Shown here piece after piece: positions 43,805 to 53,698 of a stretch of DNA of 64,000 nt. The stretch covers positions 138,887,741 through 138,951,740 of the forward strand of contig CM041465.1 in the NCBI GenBank assembly GCA_023213395.1. Reading direction: 5' to 3'. This DNA is from Cycas panzhihuaensis (taxonomy: Eukaryota; Cycadophyta). Position 1 is the stretch's first letter; each line of letters opens with the position of its first letter. A model generated the notes under the pieces. That model saw nothing but the letters and a program-made list of their open reading frames with translations. It did not search any database and was not told the origin of the DNA. A program made the position numbers and the translations under genes.

Positions 43805-44464
43805 ATAAATTGAATATGGTCCACGGTCTTCTTAAACTAAAATCAATGAATAGTCTATGTGAATCCTACATCACGAAAAAATAGCATAGTGAGAAATTAA
43901 AGAGCGACAAAAAAGCTTGGCTTTGTCCACTCAAGCACAAGTGATCTAAAGCCAACCACTTTGATTAGATGTGCAAGATATTTCTTGACCTTCATTGATG
44001 ACTTTTCAAAAAAAGATTGGGTCTATCCCATAAACGAAAAATCCCAAACATTTTATATCTTCAGAGAATTCAAAGAGAAAGTTGAAAATGAGAGTTGTTA
44101 GAGGGTGAAAATCCTTAAATCAGACAATGGAGTAGAATACACCTCCCAAGGCATTTGTGCAATATTGTAAGGACCACAGAATTACCAAACAATTCACAAC
44201 AAGACTAATGATGTAAACATCAAGGGGGAGTGTTAGAATTAATGTTTACACTATTAGGGTTAGAACTTAATGTTGTAATAATAGGGCATTTGGTGAGTCA
44301 TACAGTCGTTACTAAATTGATGACGTGTCGAGGGAGTTACATATTCCATTAATGGATATTTGACACATGTTAAGGCAAATACAAGTTTTGTTTACCAATC
44401 CCGACTTGCATTTATAGGTGTACTATGTTTATACATATCAAAGTTTAGATGTAAGCTCTAAGCA
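43805..44464 (+). mobile_element. Element S: copia integrase fragment joined to purine tract and 3' LTR
   Basis: 43960-44210 encodes FLTFIDDFSKKDWVYPINEK, FREFKEKVENES and VKILKSDNGVEYTSQG in shifting frames, then QFTT; upstream codons near 43820 resemble an HHCC start (MVHGLLKLKSMN). The integrase breaks off and is followed within 30 bases by the tract caagggggag and an LTR start TGTTAGAATTAATG at 44231. RT and RNase H are therefore deleted. The LTR end at about 44464 (ctctaagca) is a guess. Confidence 0.75.
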
Positions 44465-44670
44465 TTCTTAACGAATTCAAAAAAAGATGGAGGTAGACCA
44501 ATTCTACAAGAAATACCAATGTTTTGTACAATTCTATTTTCTGGTTCATTAGTTTTAAACATATAATTACCATGAGAATGACAAATAGAGGAATCAAAAA
44601 GCAAATGTTCTCTTTGTACTTGGACAAAGAAAGAATCTTCTCTTAGTCTCTCAAATGACCAAAATGCGTC
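44458..44670 (-). other. Protein-like open frame (unidentified)
   Basis: 70 codons open to a TAG on the minus strand: AFWSFERLREDSFFVQVQRE, HLLFDSSICHSHGNYMFKTN, EPENRIVQNIGISCRIGLPP and SFFEFVKNA. Composition is strikingly protein-like. It sits between S and H on the opposite strand and matches no copia or gypsy domain I know. It may be a host exon remnant or an unfamiliar retroelement region. Confidence 0.35.
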
Positions 44671-45500
44671 TTAAAGTGGAATTTGTTGATGACAAATGTA
44701 CCGTTAAAGACAAAAGACATATTCTTAAAAACTAGAAACAAATTCCTAAAAGCCTCATGGAGAGCTATGAACAAATTGGAAATTGTTCATAAAGACTTAT
44801 GCAAACCTATGAAGACCACTTCCCTTAGAGAAGCCAAATACTTCATCACATTCATTAATGACTTAACAATGAAACCTTGGGTGTTATTTCTCATAAACAA
44901 ATCTAATGCATTCCAAGATTTTAGAACTTATGCAAAATACAAAGTGGAAAGAAGGCCAAAATTGTCAGAATTGACAATGAGAGGGAGTTTAATAACTTCT
45001 TTAAATACTACAAAGCTCATGGGATCAAGAGATAGCTAACAATTACCTACACCCCATAGAAAAAATAAAACCTATATGACAGTTGCCTATCTCATCAATA
45101 GAATACCAACCAAGGTGGTTGTAAAAAAAAATCTCCAAAAGAAGCCTAGACCAATAGAAAAATAAACATCAGTCACCTACGAATATTCAGGAACACTGCA
45201 TTTGTGCACATTCCTAAAGAAAAATGGATAGAGCTTGAAAAGAAAAGCATAAAATCCATCTTTGTGGGTTCCAATGAAAAATCCAAAGCCTACAGATATA
45301 TCAAACCTTAGACAAATGAAGTCATCCTAAGCAAAGAAATAATATTTGAAGAAAGCCCCACCTTGGTTAAAATACCATCAATGATCAAGAAAGAAGACAT
45401 TACAAAAATCTCACATACAGTTGTAGAAAAAGAACTTCAAACCAAAGATGAATCAAGAGAAAAAGAGTCTCCAAAAGTTTCACAAAGTGACAATGATTAG
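44655..45500 (+). pseudogene. Integrase of element H
   Basis: VEFVDDKCTVKDK (decayed zinc region, near 44690), then SWRAMNKLEIVHKDLCKPMK, YFITFINDLTMKPWVLFLIN and NKSNAFQDF (core; the first Asp lies in IND). After a frameshift near 44960 further copia blocks appear: VAYLINRIPTK (45080), SIKSIFVGSNEKSKAYRYIK (45250-45310) and EVILSKEIIFEE. Multiple stops. Confidence 0.83.
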
Positions 45501-45689
45501 CTACCAGTTGAAAACCAACCACATTAAAAAATTCCCAAGTGGTATCTATCAACTCTTCATGATTTAGGAATAAATCACCCAACCATGGAAAGAAAAAAAC
45601 AAACAAGGTCCCAAAGTCACTAAAGAAACATTATTGTGCTAAGCTATGCCCTAATCACAAACAAGTTGATATCCTTTAAAGAAGATTAT

Positions 45690-46576
45690 GGGAACAAGAT
45701 CTAGGAGTAAGTCGTGGATGAAGAAATCTTAGCCATTCAAAAAAACAATACATGGGAATTGACCAAGCTTCCTAAGGATAAGCAAGCAATCGAATGCAAA
45801 TGGACGTTCAAAACAAGATTTAAAAAAGATGGAACTATAGAAAAACACAAAGTTAGATTGACAGCTAGAGGCTTCACTCAAATTGAGGGAATTGATTATG
45901 AGAAAACCTTTGCCCTTGTTGGAGGTTAATGTTTAATGTGTATGTGTCCCAGTGTATTTAGGGGTAATGCACATATGTGCAACTAAGTGATCAATTAGGT
46001 TATTGGTCAATAAATAGGTGTTATGTGGTTGGTTGTGTATGAGGTTACTTATCCCACATGCAACACATGTTGTCATACTCCCTCCCACTTATGATGTATA
46101 AATAAGTAGTTGAGATAGAGTAGATAGTGTGGCATCAAGATGGGTTCTATTGAGATATTATTGTTGATATGGAGATATTGTGGTGTACTTCTTTTGATAT
46201 TGAGTTAATGCAATGATATTATGTTCATTATGTTGGTTCTATGTCTCTTGCATATTGAATGATATCTTTAAATATTTCAACATCCCTAGTGGCTAAAATA
46301 ATTACAATACACACCATAATAACCATGGCTACTCAATTTGGCTCAAAAATGCATTCCTAGATGATGACCTTAAAGAAGGAGTCTACATGGAACAACCTCT
46401 AGGGTTCACAAAAATTGGAGAAGGACATCTTGTTTGCAAATTAAAGAAAGCTTTACACAGCATAAACCAAACTCCCGAACCATAGTGTGACAAAAATAAT
46501 TAATACCTAAAAATGATGGCTTCTACAAAAGCAAATCTAACTCAAGTCTCTACATTAGAGTCAAAGATACAAGTCT
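45690..46576 (+). pseudogene. RT of element H, split by a solo LTR
   Basis: 45714-45916: VDEEILAIQKNNTWELTKLP, AIECKWTFKTRFKKDGTIEK, GFTQIEGIDYEKTFA. The reading resumes after the LTR at 46288 with VAKIITIHTIITMATQFG, AFLDDDLKEGVYMEQPLGFT and HLVCKLKKALHS. It ends at 46576 before YVDD. Confidence 0.88.
45917..46282 (+). repeat. Solo LTR of the F family inside the RT of H
   Basis: 366 bp, TGTTGGAGG...TATTTCAACA, flanked by gccct and tccct (4 of 5 bases identical) and interrupting one continuous RT. No primer site or interior adjoins it. It probably arose by recombination between two LTRs. Confidence 0.9.
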
Positions 46577-46960
46577 TGTTAAAGGTTAATGTTTTATCTA
46601 TAATGTTTTCTTAAGAGCCCCTTAACTAGGATAACTTAACTAGGTCCACTTAAGTTATTCTTAAAAGCTATGAGTCATGATGTCATTTGGCCTCTTTTCA
46701 TTGAGCTACCTTTTGTACTCATTATTTATAAACATTTGAGATCCTCTCACAATAATGCAAAATGAAAAACTTATCTCTTGCTATTCATTAAATTTCTTAC
46801 ATGGTATCAGAGCACAAAGAAATAAAAACAAAAAAATAAAAGATGTGAACGAGATCAAAGATATGAAAGAGAAGGTGAGCTTGAAGAAGCCTTTGCCATC
46901 AAGTTGAGAACTTGAGGCAAAGGGTGTGAGAGTGTGTGTATATGCAGGTTGTAGGTTGCT
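46577..46960 (+). mobile_element. Element I: short copia LTR, primer site and Gag scrap
   Basis: LTR 46577-46801 (TGTTAAAGG...TTTCTTACA), primer site TGGTATCAGAGC at 46802-46813. About 40 bases on, codons resemble REGELEEAFAIKLRT, the Gag segment just before the RG-rich part in M and K. The leader and most of Gag are thus deleted. J follows directly. Confidence 0.78.
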
Positions 46961-47339
46961 TGTTAAGCCAACCAGAGGCAGAGACTGCTACACGCCAGGA
47001 TCATGCACAAGGGGACTTGAACACCAGATTTATCGTGGAAAACTCCCGAGAGAGAAAACCCACCAACACAATGTTTGATATATTAATTATAAAACAATAC
47101 ACAATGTTTCAAAGGTGAGATGGAGAATGAGAAGATGATGGGATCACATTGATCTTGAGTTGATAATTGGAATACCAAGGAGGTATGAATAAATATACCC
47201 AGAAATGGTACCATGTATGGTCATGCCTCTTCATTATGTCTTTTCGCCAATGGACACATCCTTCTGTCACACCTGCACACACTAATTAACCCTAATGAAG
47301 CATTATGTTGTAGTTAACCTAAGTTAACTATCGCTAACA
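46961..47339 (-). repeat. 3' LTR of element J
   Basis: Minus strand TGTTAGCGATAGTTAAC...GGTTGGCTTAACA, 379 bp, with the motif GGTGGGTTTTCTC...AGTTTTCCACGATAAA found in several plant copia LTRs. Confidence 0.82.
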
Positions 47340-48250
47340 TCCCCCCTTAATGCAAATAGGAGATGAAGCAAAAATAAATGCTCCATTAGTCGTGAAATCA
47401 TCCCTTGTAGATCCCCCTCAGACGATCTTACTCAGTGTTGACTGGTGACATTCATCCAACAGCTTCGTGAATTGATTTGCAACCCGGTTAATGGTCAAAG
47501 AAGATTCCACTTAAAGCTTGCTTTCATCAAACACCTCTTGAACAATCGACTAGTACCTCGCTTTTGATGTTGATACTTGATCTTTCAGGTACTCTTCCCC
47601 CAAAATAAAAGCTTCTTCCATAGGTCGTAATATTCCATCAACCGAAGACAAGTCCAAATCGAACATAGGGTATATACCATTAACGCAATTCAACTGGCAC
47701 AATTGTTTATCTTGTCCTCTCTTAATGACCTCAGAGGTTTGCGCCCGATATAGTCTCCCCAAGTCTAGGTTAAAAAATGTAGACTGAATATTATTTTGAT
47801 ATGACTCTCCACTGAGTGTAGTTGTTACATTTGACCTGTTTACTGGCTTCTGATCAACAGGTGCAATCGTCGTCTCAAGGTCAATTCGTATAGAAGGGAT
47901 ATTTCCATGTAAATAATCTTTTTCCTCCTCCATAGTTGCTTTCTAGGAAGGATTCATTTGCCATAATGAATTAGGGATGTGGGAGTGAATAACTTTCATC
48001 ATTTGAAGTCGACTAGTAGTTCGAGTTTCAATTAGCCTTTCTGTTACATCCTCAATTATGGCCAATAATGGCTTAGAGGAGGTTGTCGTCTCCTCAACGA
48101 ATAACTGGTGTTTTTCATTGCCTTTTACTTCATTTTCCTCTTGGAGCTTAACCTTTGCAGGATTAAGTGATGTCATGAAGGGGGGGTAACAAACATTTGT
48201 TAGCAAAGACTTACTAAACTAGTATGTCAATGCTTCATTGATTTTTATAT
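47340..48250 (-). pseudogene. Unfamiliar coding text of J in place of RT and RNase H
   Basis: Two minus frames (48206-47943; 47933-47550) separated by one stop read NEVKGNEKHQLFVEETTTSS, IEDVTERLIETRTTSRLQMM, LHGNIPSIRIDLETTIAPVD, NLDLGRLYRAQTSEVIKRGQ and FDLDLSSVDGILRPMEEAFI. Near the end NRVANQFTKLLDE faintly resembles the RNase H tail ADIFTKPL. An acidic integrase-RT linker could explain the first part; the rest is unassigned. Confidence 0.4.
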
Positions 48251-48254
48251 TCTA

Positions 48255-48565
48255 ACAATGAAGAAACTTTTGCATCACCGAATACTGCAGTCTATGACTA
48301 TTTCCATAGTATCCCACAAAAACGTTTTTGCGACTATGGTCAAATTCCTTCATTTGTTTGTCAAAGATTAGTGTATTTTCAATGCACCCTAAGATTTTTT
48401 CAATGGAAGGCTTATGACCGGTCCATGTTTCCTATGGCATCACACTTTGAACTACAGAGATTGGAATCTAGTTCACAATGTGAACAACAGTTCTCATAGC
48501 TTTTGTCCCGAAGTTGAATGGGATATGTTGTGTTTGCACCTTACACAACACCATGTTGAGGGAAA
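48255..48565 (-). pseudogene. Integrase C-terminal half of J
   Basis: PQHGVV (of the PQQNGVVER motif), HIVNWIPISVVQSVMP, ETWTGHKPSIEKILGCIENT and KNVFVGYYGNSHRL are read on the minus strand with two frame breaks. These are standard copia blocks following the third catalytic residue. Confidence 0.8.
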
Positions 48566-49035
48566 AAAAAATGCCTGGAATGTAGTTAATGGCCCTGAAG
48601 AAAAGCCTGATGTCGAAGGTCCTAAATTAGATAGATGGCAAGAAAAAGATAATGTAAGGATAATAATCCTAAAGCTCTCAATTTCTGATCCACTACTCAT
48701 TTATGTGGAAAAAGTGAATTCTTCCTCTTCAATATGGAAATTATTCGAAAACTTGTATAGTCAAAAAAACAAGGCCATAATCATAGCTCTCAAAGAGGAC
48801 CTATTTAAGTTGTACATGAAAGAAACAAACACAGTATCAGATTTCATGCATAAAGTTATCTCAATAAGAAATGATCTCTTGAGTACAGAGGCAACCATTC
48901 CAGAGTAAGAAATGGTAGAGATGATAACCACCAAACTGCCAAAGACCTTTGATGTGATTGTTAATACAATAATCAACAATGACCAAATTGATAGAATGAC
49001 TCTGGATGAACTAACTAGACTGTTGTTGAGACAGG
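48566..49035 (+). pseudogene. Gag N-terminal part of element K
   Basis: KKNAWNVVNGPEEKPDVEGP, LDRWQEKDNVRIIILKLSIS, SSSIWKLFENLYSQKNKAII, TVSDFMHKVISIRNDLLSTE, stop, MVEMITTKLPKTFDVIVNTI and MTLDELTRLLLRQ. Close to M's Gag throughout. The open frame starts at 48414, but the codons before 48566 are antisense J integrase, not Gag. Confidence 0.9.
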
Positions 49036-49931
49036 TGTTGACTTATAGATTCCACTCCCTTGTGGAATCAATGCACTTGTCAAGGTTACACAGCGCTATA
49101 GTCTAGTTTTAGGACACTGTCAACATGGTTATACACATACATTCCACATACATTCCATATATAATTCACAGAATGGTACATGTGATGCAATTCAATACAT
49201 ATTTCAAAGACATCATCAACATACATCAAGAATGCACCAATTTCCACATAACTCTTCTTTTATTAATTCAACAGTTCATTTACGAAGTGGAATGCGTTCT
49301 GAGCATTCCAAAGGTGACATCTGATCTCTGTTACATATGCGTGCCAGATGGTACTTATCATGCACTCATGCTCCAATCCATCATGCGTCTTGTCATCCGC
49401 ACCTTTCGTACTCTTGATCTCGGCTCTCACCCTTGAGCACATGACATAGGAATGAATAACTCGGCTCTCACACTTGAGAATATGCCATAGAATTGAATCA
49501 CTCGGCTCTCACCTTTGGAATGGTCCTCAAAGCACCATTAAATATGTCCCTTTGATGCCTTTTGGATGAAAGGTTATGACCCAAAGTCATAACCATACCT
49601 TTTGTCACCAAGGTACCCTTTCACTTTAATCATTAGTTATGCACTTAACTAATGTCTTCATTAGGTCCGACGTCCGTGACGCACGTCTGGCGCGCTTCCT
49701 GTGCTTCCACCGGTCCGCTTCGTGCACCGCCTGCTCTGCCTCGCTTTCGCCACCGTACGCACTGCCATGCATGCATCATGCCTGTGCACGCACTGTCATA
49801 CGCACCTGCCTGCCGCTTTTACGCCATTTTGCCTCGTGCATACCTCCGTATGGTCCGCACTTGCACAACTCGGGTTATCTCGACCTATCTCCGGGTCCTC
49901 CCACGCCAAGGAGTCAATTTTCATGCCAACA
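49036..49931 (-). repeat. 3' LTR of element L
   Basis: Minus strand TGTTGGCATG...AAGTCAACA. Most of it matches the right LTR closely, but a CpG-rich block at about 49675-49865 differs much more. The text just inside is not clearly purine-rich. Confidence 0.92.
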
Positions 49932-50353
49932 TCTATCCGGGTCAACATGATTGGGTTGAGCATCCTTGCTCAACAAAAATTCAAAATTTGGGGTATTCCT
50001 CTCTCTGTTCTAAGGTCGCCTTCCTGCGCCTCGCTTCTTTCGCCATTCTTGGTTAATAAATCCTCATCTATTGGCGCTTTGTTTTGTTTGACCCTCCCTT
50101 GATTTTCCGTATGATGGTATATCTTTCCTCCATGCTTCACCATATTGCTTATTTGTATGATATGAGTTACGATTGTTTTTCTGTTTTTTAATTTTTTTGT
50201 ATTTTATATTACATACCGAATCAATCACGTTATCAAGGCAATTCGATTTTGCCTCAACTTCATGCAACACGATATGGTACAACCAACTGATTCGGCTGGT
50301 AAGTTGCTCCACCCTAGTTGATATAGGGTTTCAGTTTACTACCCTTGACCATT

Positions 50354-50680
50354 TCAGGTAGTAGCTGGCCTGATAGTTTCTTTAACTGGATAGTCTTGCT
50401 CGTACACCTTCTCAATCCTATATGGGCCTTTCCAATGCATCTTCAATTCTCCCTGGGTTGTTTGGGATTTGTTGTCGAATCGCCATACTCGATCACCCTT
50501 CTTGAAATGCGGTGTCTTGTCGTGGCGGTCGTGCCTTGTCCTTTTCCGCCTTTTCCTTGGTGTGGTATGCTTTGTCGATTTCTTCTTACGATCCCTTAAT
50601 TGGTCTTCTCCTAACCAATGTTCTCTACAATGTCTTGAATGGGAAATTCCACATAGTGGTTCTCCATAAAAGGGCTTCAC
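50354..50680 (-). CDS. Integrase C-terminal (GPY/F-type) remnant of L
   Basis: Frame of 108 codons: QLRDRKKKSTKHTTPRKRRK, HFKKGDRVWRFDNKSQTTQG, ELKMHWKGPYRIEKVYE. The pattern K-G-D-x-V-W ... W-x-G-P-Y/F-x-I is the GPY/F domain at the end of Ty3/gypsy integrase. No integrase core precedes it. Between it and the left LTR (49932-50353) no coding was recognised. Confidence 0.8.
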   Translation of the reverse strand: MKPFYGEPLCGISHSRHCREHWLGEDQLRDRKKKSTKHTTPRKRRKRTRHDRHDKTPHFKKGDRVWRFDNKSQTTQGELKMHWKGPYRIEKVYEQDYPVKETIRPATT

Positions 50681-51012
50681 ATAATCTCCAACATATTCTC
50701 CATGATTTCTATCTTACGGGTGGCAACTATTTCGGTCACATTCCGAGAAACTAGGTTACATCTATAGGATGAGGGGTTGACTTCATAATCGTCCCGTAGC
50801 CAATAATCCACAAATCTCATCTCGTTTTCATCATCCAAGAATTGTAAATTTCTCCAAAATAGGTCGGTTCTTCTTGCTGGTAATGGGTCGATGTTGTAGG
50901 CTTCTCCGCGATGATAGAGGTTTTCTTTGTCACATGGAGAAGTTGTTGCTTCCTTACAGCGGTTGTACTTGATGCATTGTCGTATCACCTCAATGGAATT
51001 CTTCCCCAACAT
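50677..51012 (-). CDS. Unknown frame between protease and integrase end of L
   Basis: 111 codons: MLGKNSIEVIRQCIKYNRCK, EPTYFGE-type text is in another frame, and here DLFWRNLQFLDDENEMRFVD and YWLRDDYEVNPSSY. It follows the protease tail and stands where RT would begin in a complete element. No RT motif is present. It may be the protease C-terminal extension plus linker. Confidence 0.4.
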   Translation of the reverse strand: MLGKNSIEVIRQCIKYNRCKEATTSPCDKENLYHRGEAYNIDPLPARRTDLFWRNLQFLDDENEMRFVDYWLRDDYEVNPSSYRCNLVSRNVTEIVATRKIEIMENMLEIM

Positions 51013-51049
51013 TGGTAATACTACTCTATTTCCTTCATCGACAAGGTGA

Positions 51050-51345
51050 AGGTTACGCCTTCAACTTTGGAGACATTGGGTTTTGTATAGCCATGGTCTC
51101 CCCAATAAAGCCGGATAGGGAGTTGCACCTTTCTCCGCTTCCACAATCGTAAAATCGATCTTTACGACAATTCCCCGCCACATCCACCTTGATGTTGGCG
51201 GTTTTCACCCGTCGCACCAACAATTCATTGGCTAGTTTTAACGAGTAGGTTGCCGCTTCCAACTTTGGACTCCCCAACTTCCGCCATGTCGCGGTGGGCG
51301 TGACATTCACAATGCTCCTCCATCAACGATCACTCTAAACTTTTC
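51050..51345 (-). pseudogene. Retropepsin-like protease of L
   Basis: FRVIVDGGAL (active site D-G-G-A) at 51340-51310 ends one frame. The next (51310-51053) reads NVTPTATWRKLGSPKLEAAT, LKLANELLVRRVKTANIKVD and RKDRF. In a third frame near 51110-51075 LLGRPWLYKTQ appears, the second conserved motif. Two frame changes break the domain. Confidence 0.78.
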
Positions 51346-52608
51346 TCCCAAAACTGACATGGTTACCATCGGATCCATGTCGAATGATGGTATGATTTGC
51401 TTCCAACTCTTGGTAATTCCTTTCTGTAGCATTCCTCCTTTGATCCAATCAATAACTTGGGACAAGGGATTGTCAATCAGAATCGCTTTCGCCAAATTCT
51501 CCATTAATAGCAACATTCTGGGAATATCCTCTGCTGGTAATCCTTTAAACAACTCTTCCATCTGCACCATTTGGGGTTTTGTTGTAAGTTCTTCTGGTAG
51601 TTTCTCTGGCTCTTTTTGTTTGTTTTTCCGAATGTAAACATTTTTTGTTTCCGGTTTGCCCATTGGTAGTATATTTTCCTCCCGGACTAAACCATCCAAC
51701 ACCTGTTTTGCTTTTTTGTACCGATCTAATTCAGTTGGTGGGTGTGGATATTCTTCATCCATTTTCTCTTTCTGTTTATTCTGCAATTTCACATTCTTCG
51801 TTTCTGGCACGATTGTCATTAAGTTTGTTGCTTTGGCTTTACCCTTACAATCTTCTGTTTTGTGGTCACTTGGGCCACAGTTACCACATACGAACGGTTT
51901 TTGTTCGTATTCTAGCTTCATCGGGCATTCGGACTTCCAGTGCCCGAACTGTAGGCAGATGAGGCATCTCCCCATCGGCTGTTTCTTCCTTGAGGGCTCT
52001 GCTGCACCCCTCGTTGTATACACGTTGCGAGGTGGGTTGCCTCTTCCCCAACCTCGACCTCTGAATAATTTTCCTCTGGAATTGTAGAAACAATCCCTAG
52101 TTGTGTGGGTATCCACCTCACATATGTGGCACCACTTCTCCTGTTGGTGCGTCACATTGTTTTTTAAGTTCAATTCACATTCCCGGGTGGTATGTGAATC
52201 CTCTTCACAAATGTGGCACCACTTGGTCACCCTTCCAGTGTGCTCTTTCTTCTTTAATGTCTCTTCTTCTTCCCGATTATTTCGGATTTTTAATCGGGCT
52301 ACTTCTTTCCTTAGTGCCTCTAATTCAGACTCCTCTTCTGCTACTCCAACCTGGCAGAAGGGTCGATTATCTTGATTACATCTCGGCTCTCTAATCTCAT
52401 CTTGCAGCCTTAGCGAAGGAATCTTGTCCCCGCTCTGGCATCCATTTCCATCTCGAAATCTAATGCCAACTCGAGCATTCTTGAAAGATTTCGTGGATGA
52501 GCTTTGCATCATGGCTCGCAACTTCTCATTTAGCCCTCTGACGAAGTAATTCTTCATGTTATGATCCGTAATTGTCTCATTGATCATACTTGCTGCAATA
52601 ATCTTCAT
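51307..52608 (-). CDS. Gag C-terminal half of L with four CCHC zinc knuckles
   Basis: 433-codon open frame. MKNYFVRGLNEKLRAMMQS is the end of the gypsy Gag core. A coiled-coil-like acidic/basic stretch (SELEALRKEVARLKIRNNRE) leads to four CX2CX4HX4C knuckles: CHICEEDSHTTREC, CHICEVDTHTTRDC, CLICLQFGHWKSEC, CGNCGPSDHKTEDC. The first two are near copies. A charged region follows, then the protease start. Plant gypsy Gags usually have one or two knuckles. Confidence 0.87.
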   Translation of the reverse strand: MKIIAASMINETITDHNMKNYFVRGLNEKLRAMMQSSSTKSFKNARVGIRFRDGNGCQSGDKIPSLRLQDEIREPRCNQDNRPFCQVGVAEEESELEALRKEVARLKIRNNREEEETLKKKEHTGRVTKWCHICEEDSHTTRECELNLKNNVTHQQEKWCHICEVDTHTTRDCFYNSRGKLFRGRGWGRGNPPRNVYTTRGAAEPSRKKQPMGRCLICLQFGHWKSECPMKLEYEQKPFVCGNCGPSDHKTEDCKGKAKATNLMTIVPETKNVKLQNKQKEKMDEEYPHPPTELDRYKKAKQVLDGLVREENILPMGKPETKNVYIRKNKQKEPEKLPEELTTKPQMVQMEELFKGLPAEDIPRMLLLMENLAKAILIDNPLSQVIDWIKGGMLQKGITKSWKQIIPSFDMDPMVTMSVLGEKFRVIVDGGAL

Positions 52609-52622
52609 TCTACTAATGTAAG

Positions 52623-53090
52623 TTAGGACGGATTCCCCCGACCTGCACGATTTCGCAATGCGATTTCCACAGCTTCATTACTCCAAAACTTTTGAAATCT
52701 CTCCTCAAATGCTTTCTTAATCTTCCCCCATGGCTCATTTTTGTTCATTTCCTTGTACCAAGCCAAGGGTACACCTCTCAATGTACAGGCGAAGCGTGCT
52801 TTAATCTCATCCTCGTCCGTTATTTTTCTAACATCAATGAGATTCTGGAACAAATACACATGCTCTGCTGCGTCTGAAGTATCATTGAAGATTAGTTTTC
52901 CAAAGTCTCTGTAATCGTCCATTTTGGGAGATTGCAACTTTCCCCCACCTGATGGTGATCTTTCCCCTCCTCCGTCCTTTGGGGATGTACTGGGAGTGAC
53001 TACTGTTGCACTACCTTTTCCAAACAACGGATTTTTGAACGGAGTTTTTATATGTATAGGTTCCACTACACCTGGAACTTGTATTGTCAA
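52623..53090 (-). CDS. Gag N-terminal half of L
   Basis: 155 codons: a Pro/Ser/Gly-rich N-terminus, then KMDDYRDFGKLIFNDTSDAA, EIKARFACTLRGVPLAWYKE and WGKIKKAFEERFQKFWSNEA. The L-x-G-x-A/P-x-x-W-Y and F-x-x-x-F pattern is the retrotransposon Gag core. It ends near 52623 and the next frame begins at 52608, so one frameshift separates the halves. Confidence 0.8.
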   Translation of the reverse strand: MTIQVPGVVEPIHIKTPFKNPLFGKGSATVVTPSTSPKDGGGERSPSGGGKLQSPKMDDYRDFGKLIFNDTSDAAEHVYLFQNLIDVRKITDEDEIKARFACTLRGVPLAWYKEMNKNEPWGKIKKAFEERFQKFWSNEAVEIALRNRAGRGNPS

Positions 53091-53684
53091 TGGTGTTACC
53101 GTGATATAAGATTGATCAGAACCCTTTTCTGTCGAATCTTCAAAAAGCTGTCTCGTTAGCTTGTTTTCCCAATATCCGAGGGACCTTCCTCCGCCTTCTT
53201 ATCATTGTCACCTAGGTCCTTGAGTGTCCTCCATGGGTATACTTCCCTCTGTTAAGATTTCTTTCATTTTTCGTCTACTTTTGGCTTTCCTTCCAACTCC
53301 CAAGCTAAACAAATCATCTTTGATAGGGTGTCATTACCATGCTCGCCATTGACTTCCTCTTCCCGAGGTGTCCGGCTCCACTTGCCTCGGATCCTTCAAC
53401 TGACCGTCCCTTAGTCTCGTTGTTTTGCGAACTTAATCTCCTCGCCCTTCGAGTTTTGCTTCTTTTGACCATCTCGGTGCCCTTTGTCTACTCGTTTCCT
53501 TTTCCTTAGGTGAAGTATCCTTCGGGGCTCTTCCACCTTGAAGGCCTTTTAGGTGGCATTGGAAGGTCCCACAGCCTGTGGCATAGTTACAGCCCGCCAT
53601 CACGACGCCAGCGTGGTCCTCTGCCCTTTACACATTCTTTTTTTCTTTGAAACCCCTAGGCCCTGTCCCTCCTCAATGGACGTA

Positions 53685-53697
53685 GGCAACGGAACCA
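53685..53697 (-). other. Primer-binding site of element L
   Basis: Minus strand TGGTTCCGTTGCC, one base inside the 5' LTR. It begins TGG as expected, but the matching tRNA is not the initiator Met type and was not identified. Confidence 0.6.
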
Positions 53698-53698
53698 A

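Larger units (their letters stand above)
44655..46576 (+). mobile_element. Element H: copia integrase and RT remnant, interrupted by a solo LTR
   Basis: Integrase and RT text in the plus strand, with a solo LTR (45917-46282) inserted in RT and the LTR of I ending it at 46577. No LTR of H was recognised. Confidence 0.83.
46961..48565 (-). mobile_element. Element J: truncated copia (integrase, unusual coding, 3' LTR)
   Basis: Minus strand: integrase C-terminal half (48565-48255), about 900 bases of unfamiliar coding text, a purine tract (minus AAGGGGGGATG) and a 3' LTR (47339-46961). No RT was found between. The 5' part is absent; K begins at 48566. Confidence 0.75.

Noticed and set aside
48414-48565. 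First 50 codons of the long plus-strand frame at 48414-48908 as a Gag N-terminus
   Set aside because: These bases are the antisense of J's integrase C-terminus; only codons from about 48566 match Gag.
51656-52087. Plus-strand frames of 90-143 codons over 51650-52395
   Set aside because: Antisense to the zinc-knuckle Gag of L; Cys/Phe/Ser-rich composition reflects the complement of basic codons.
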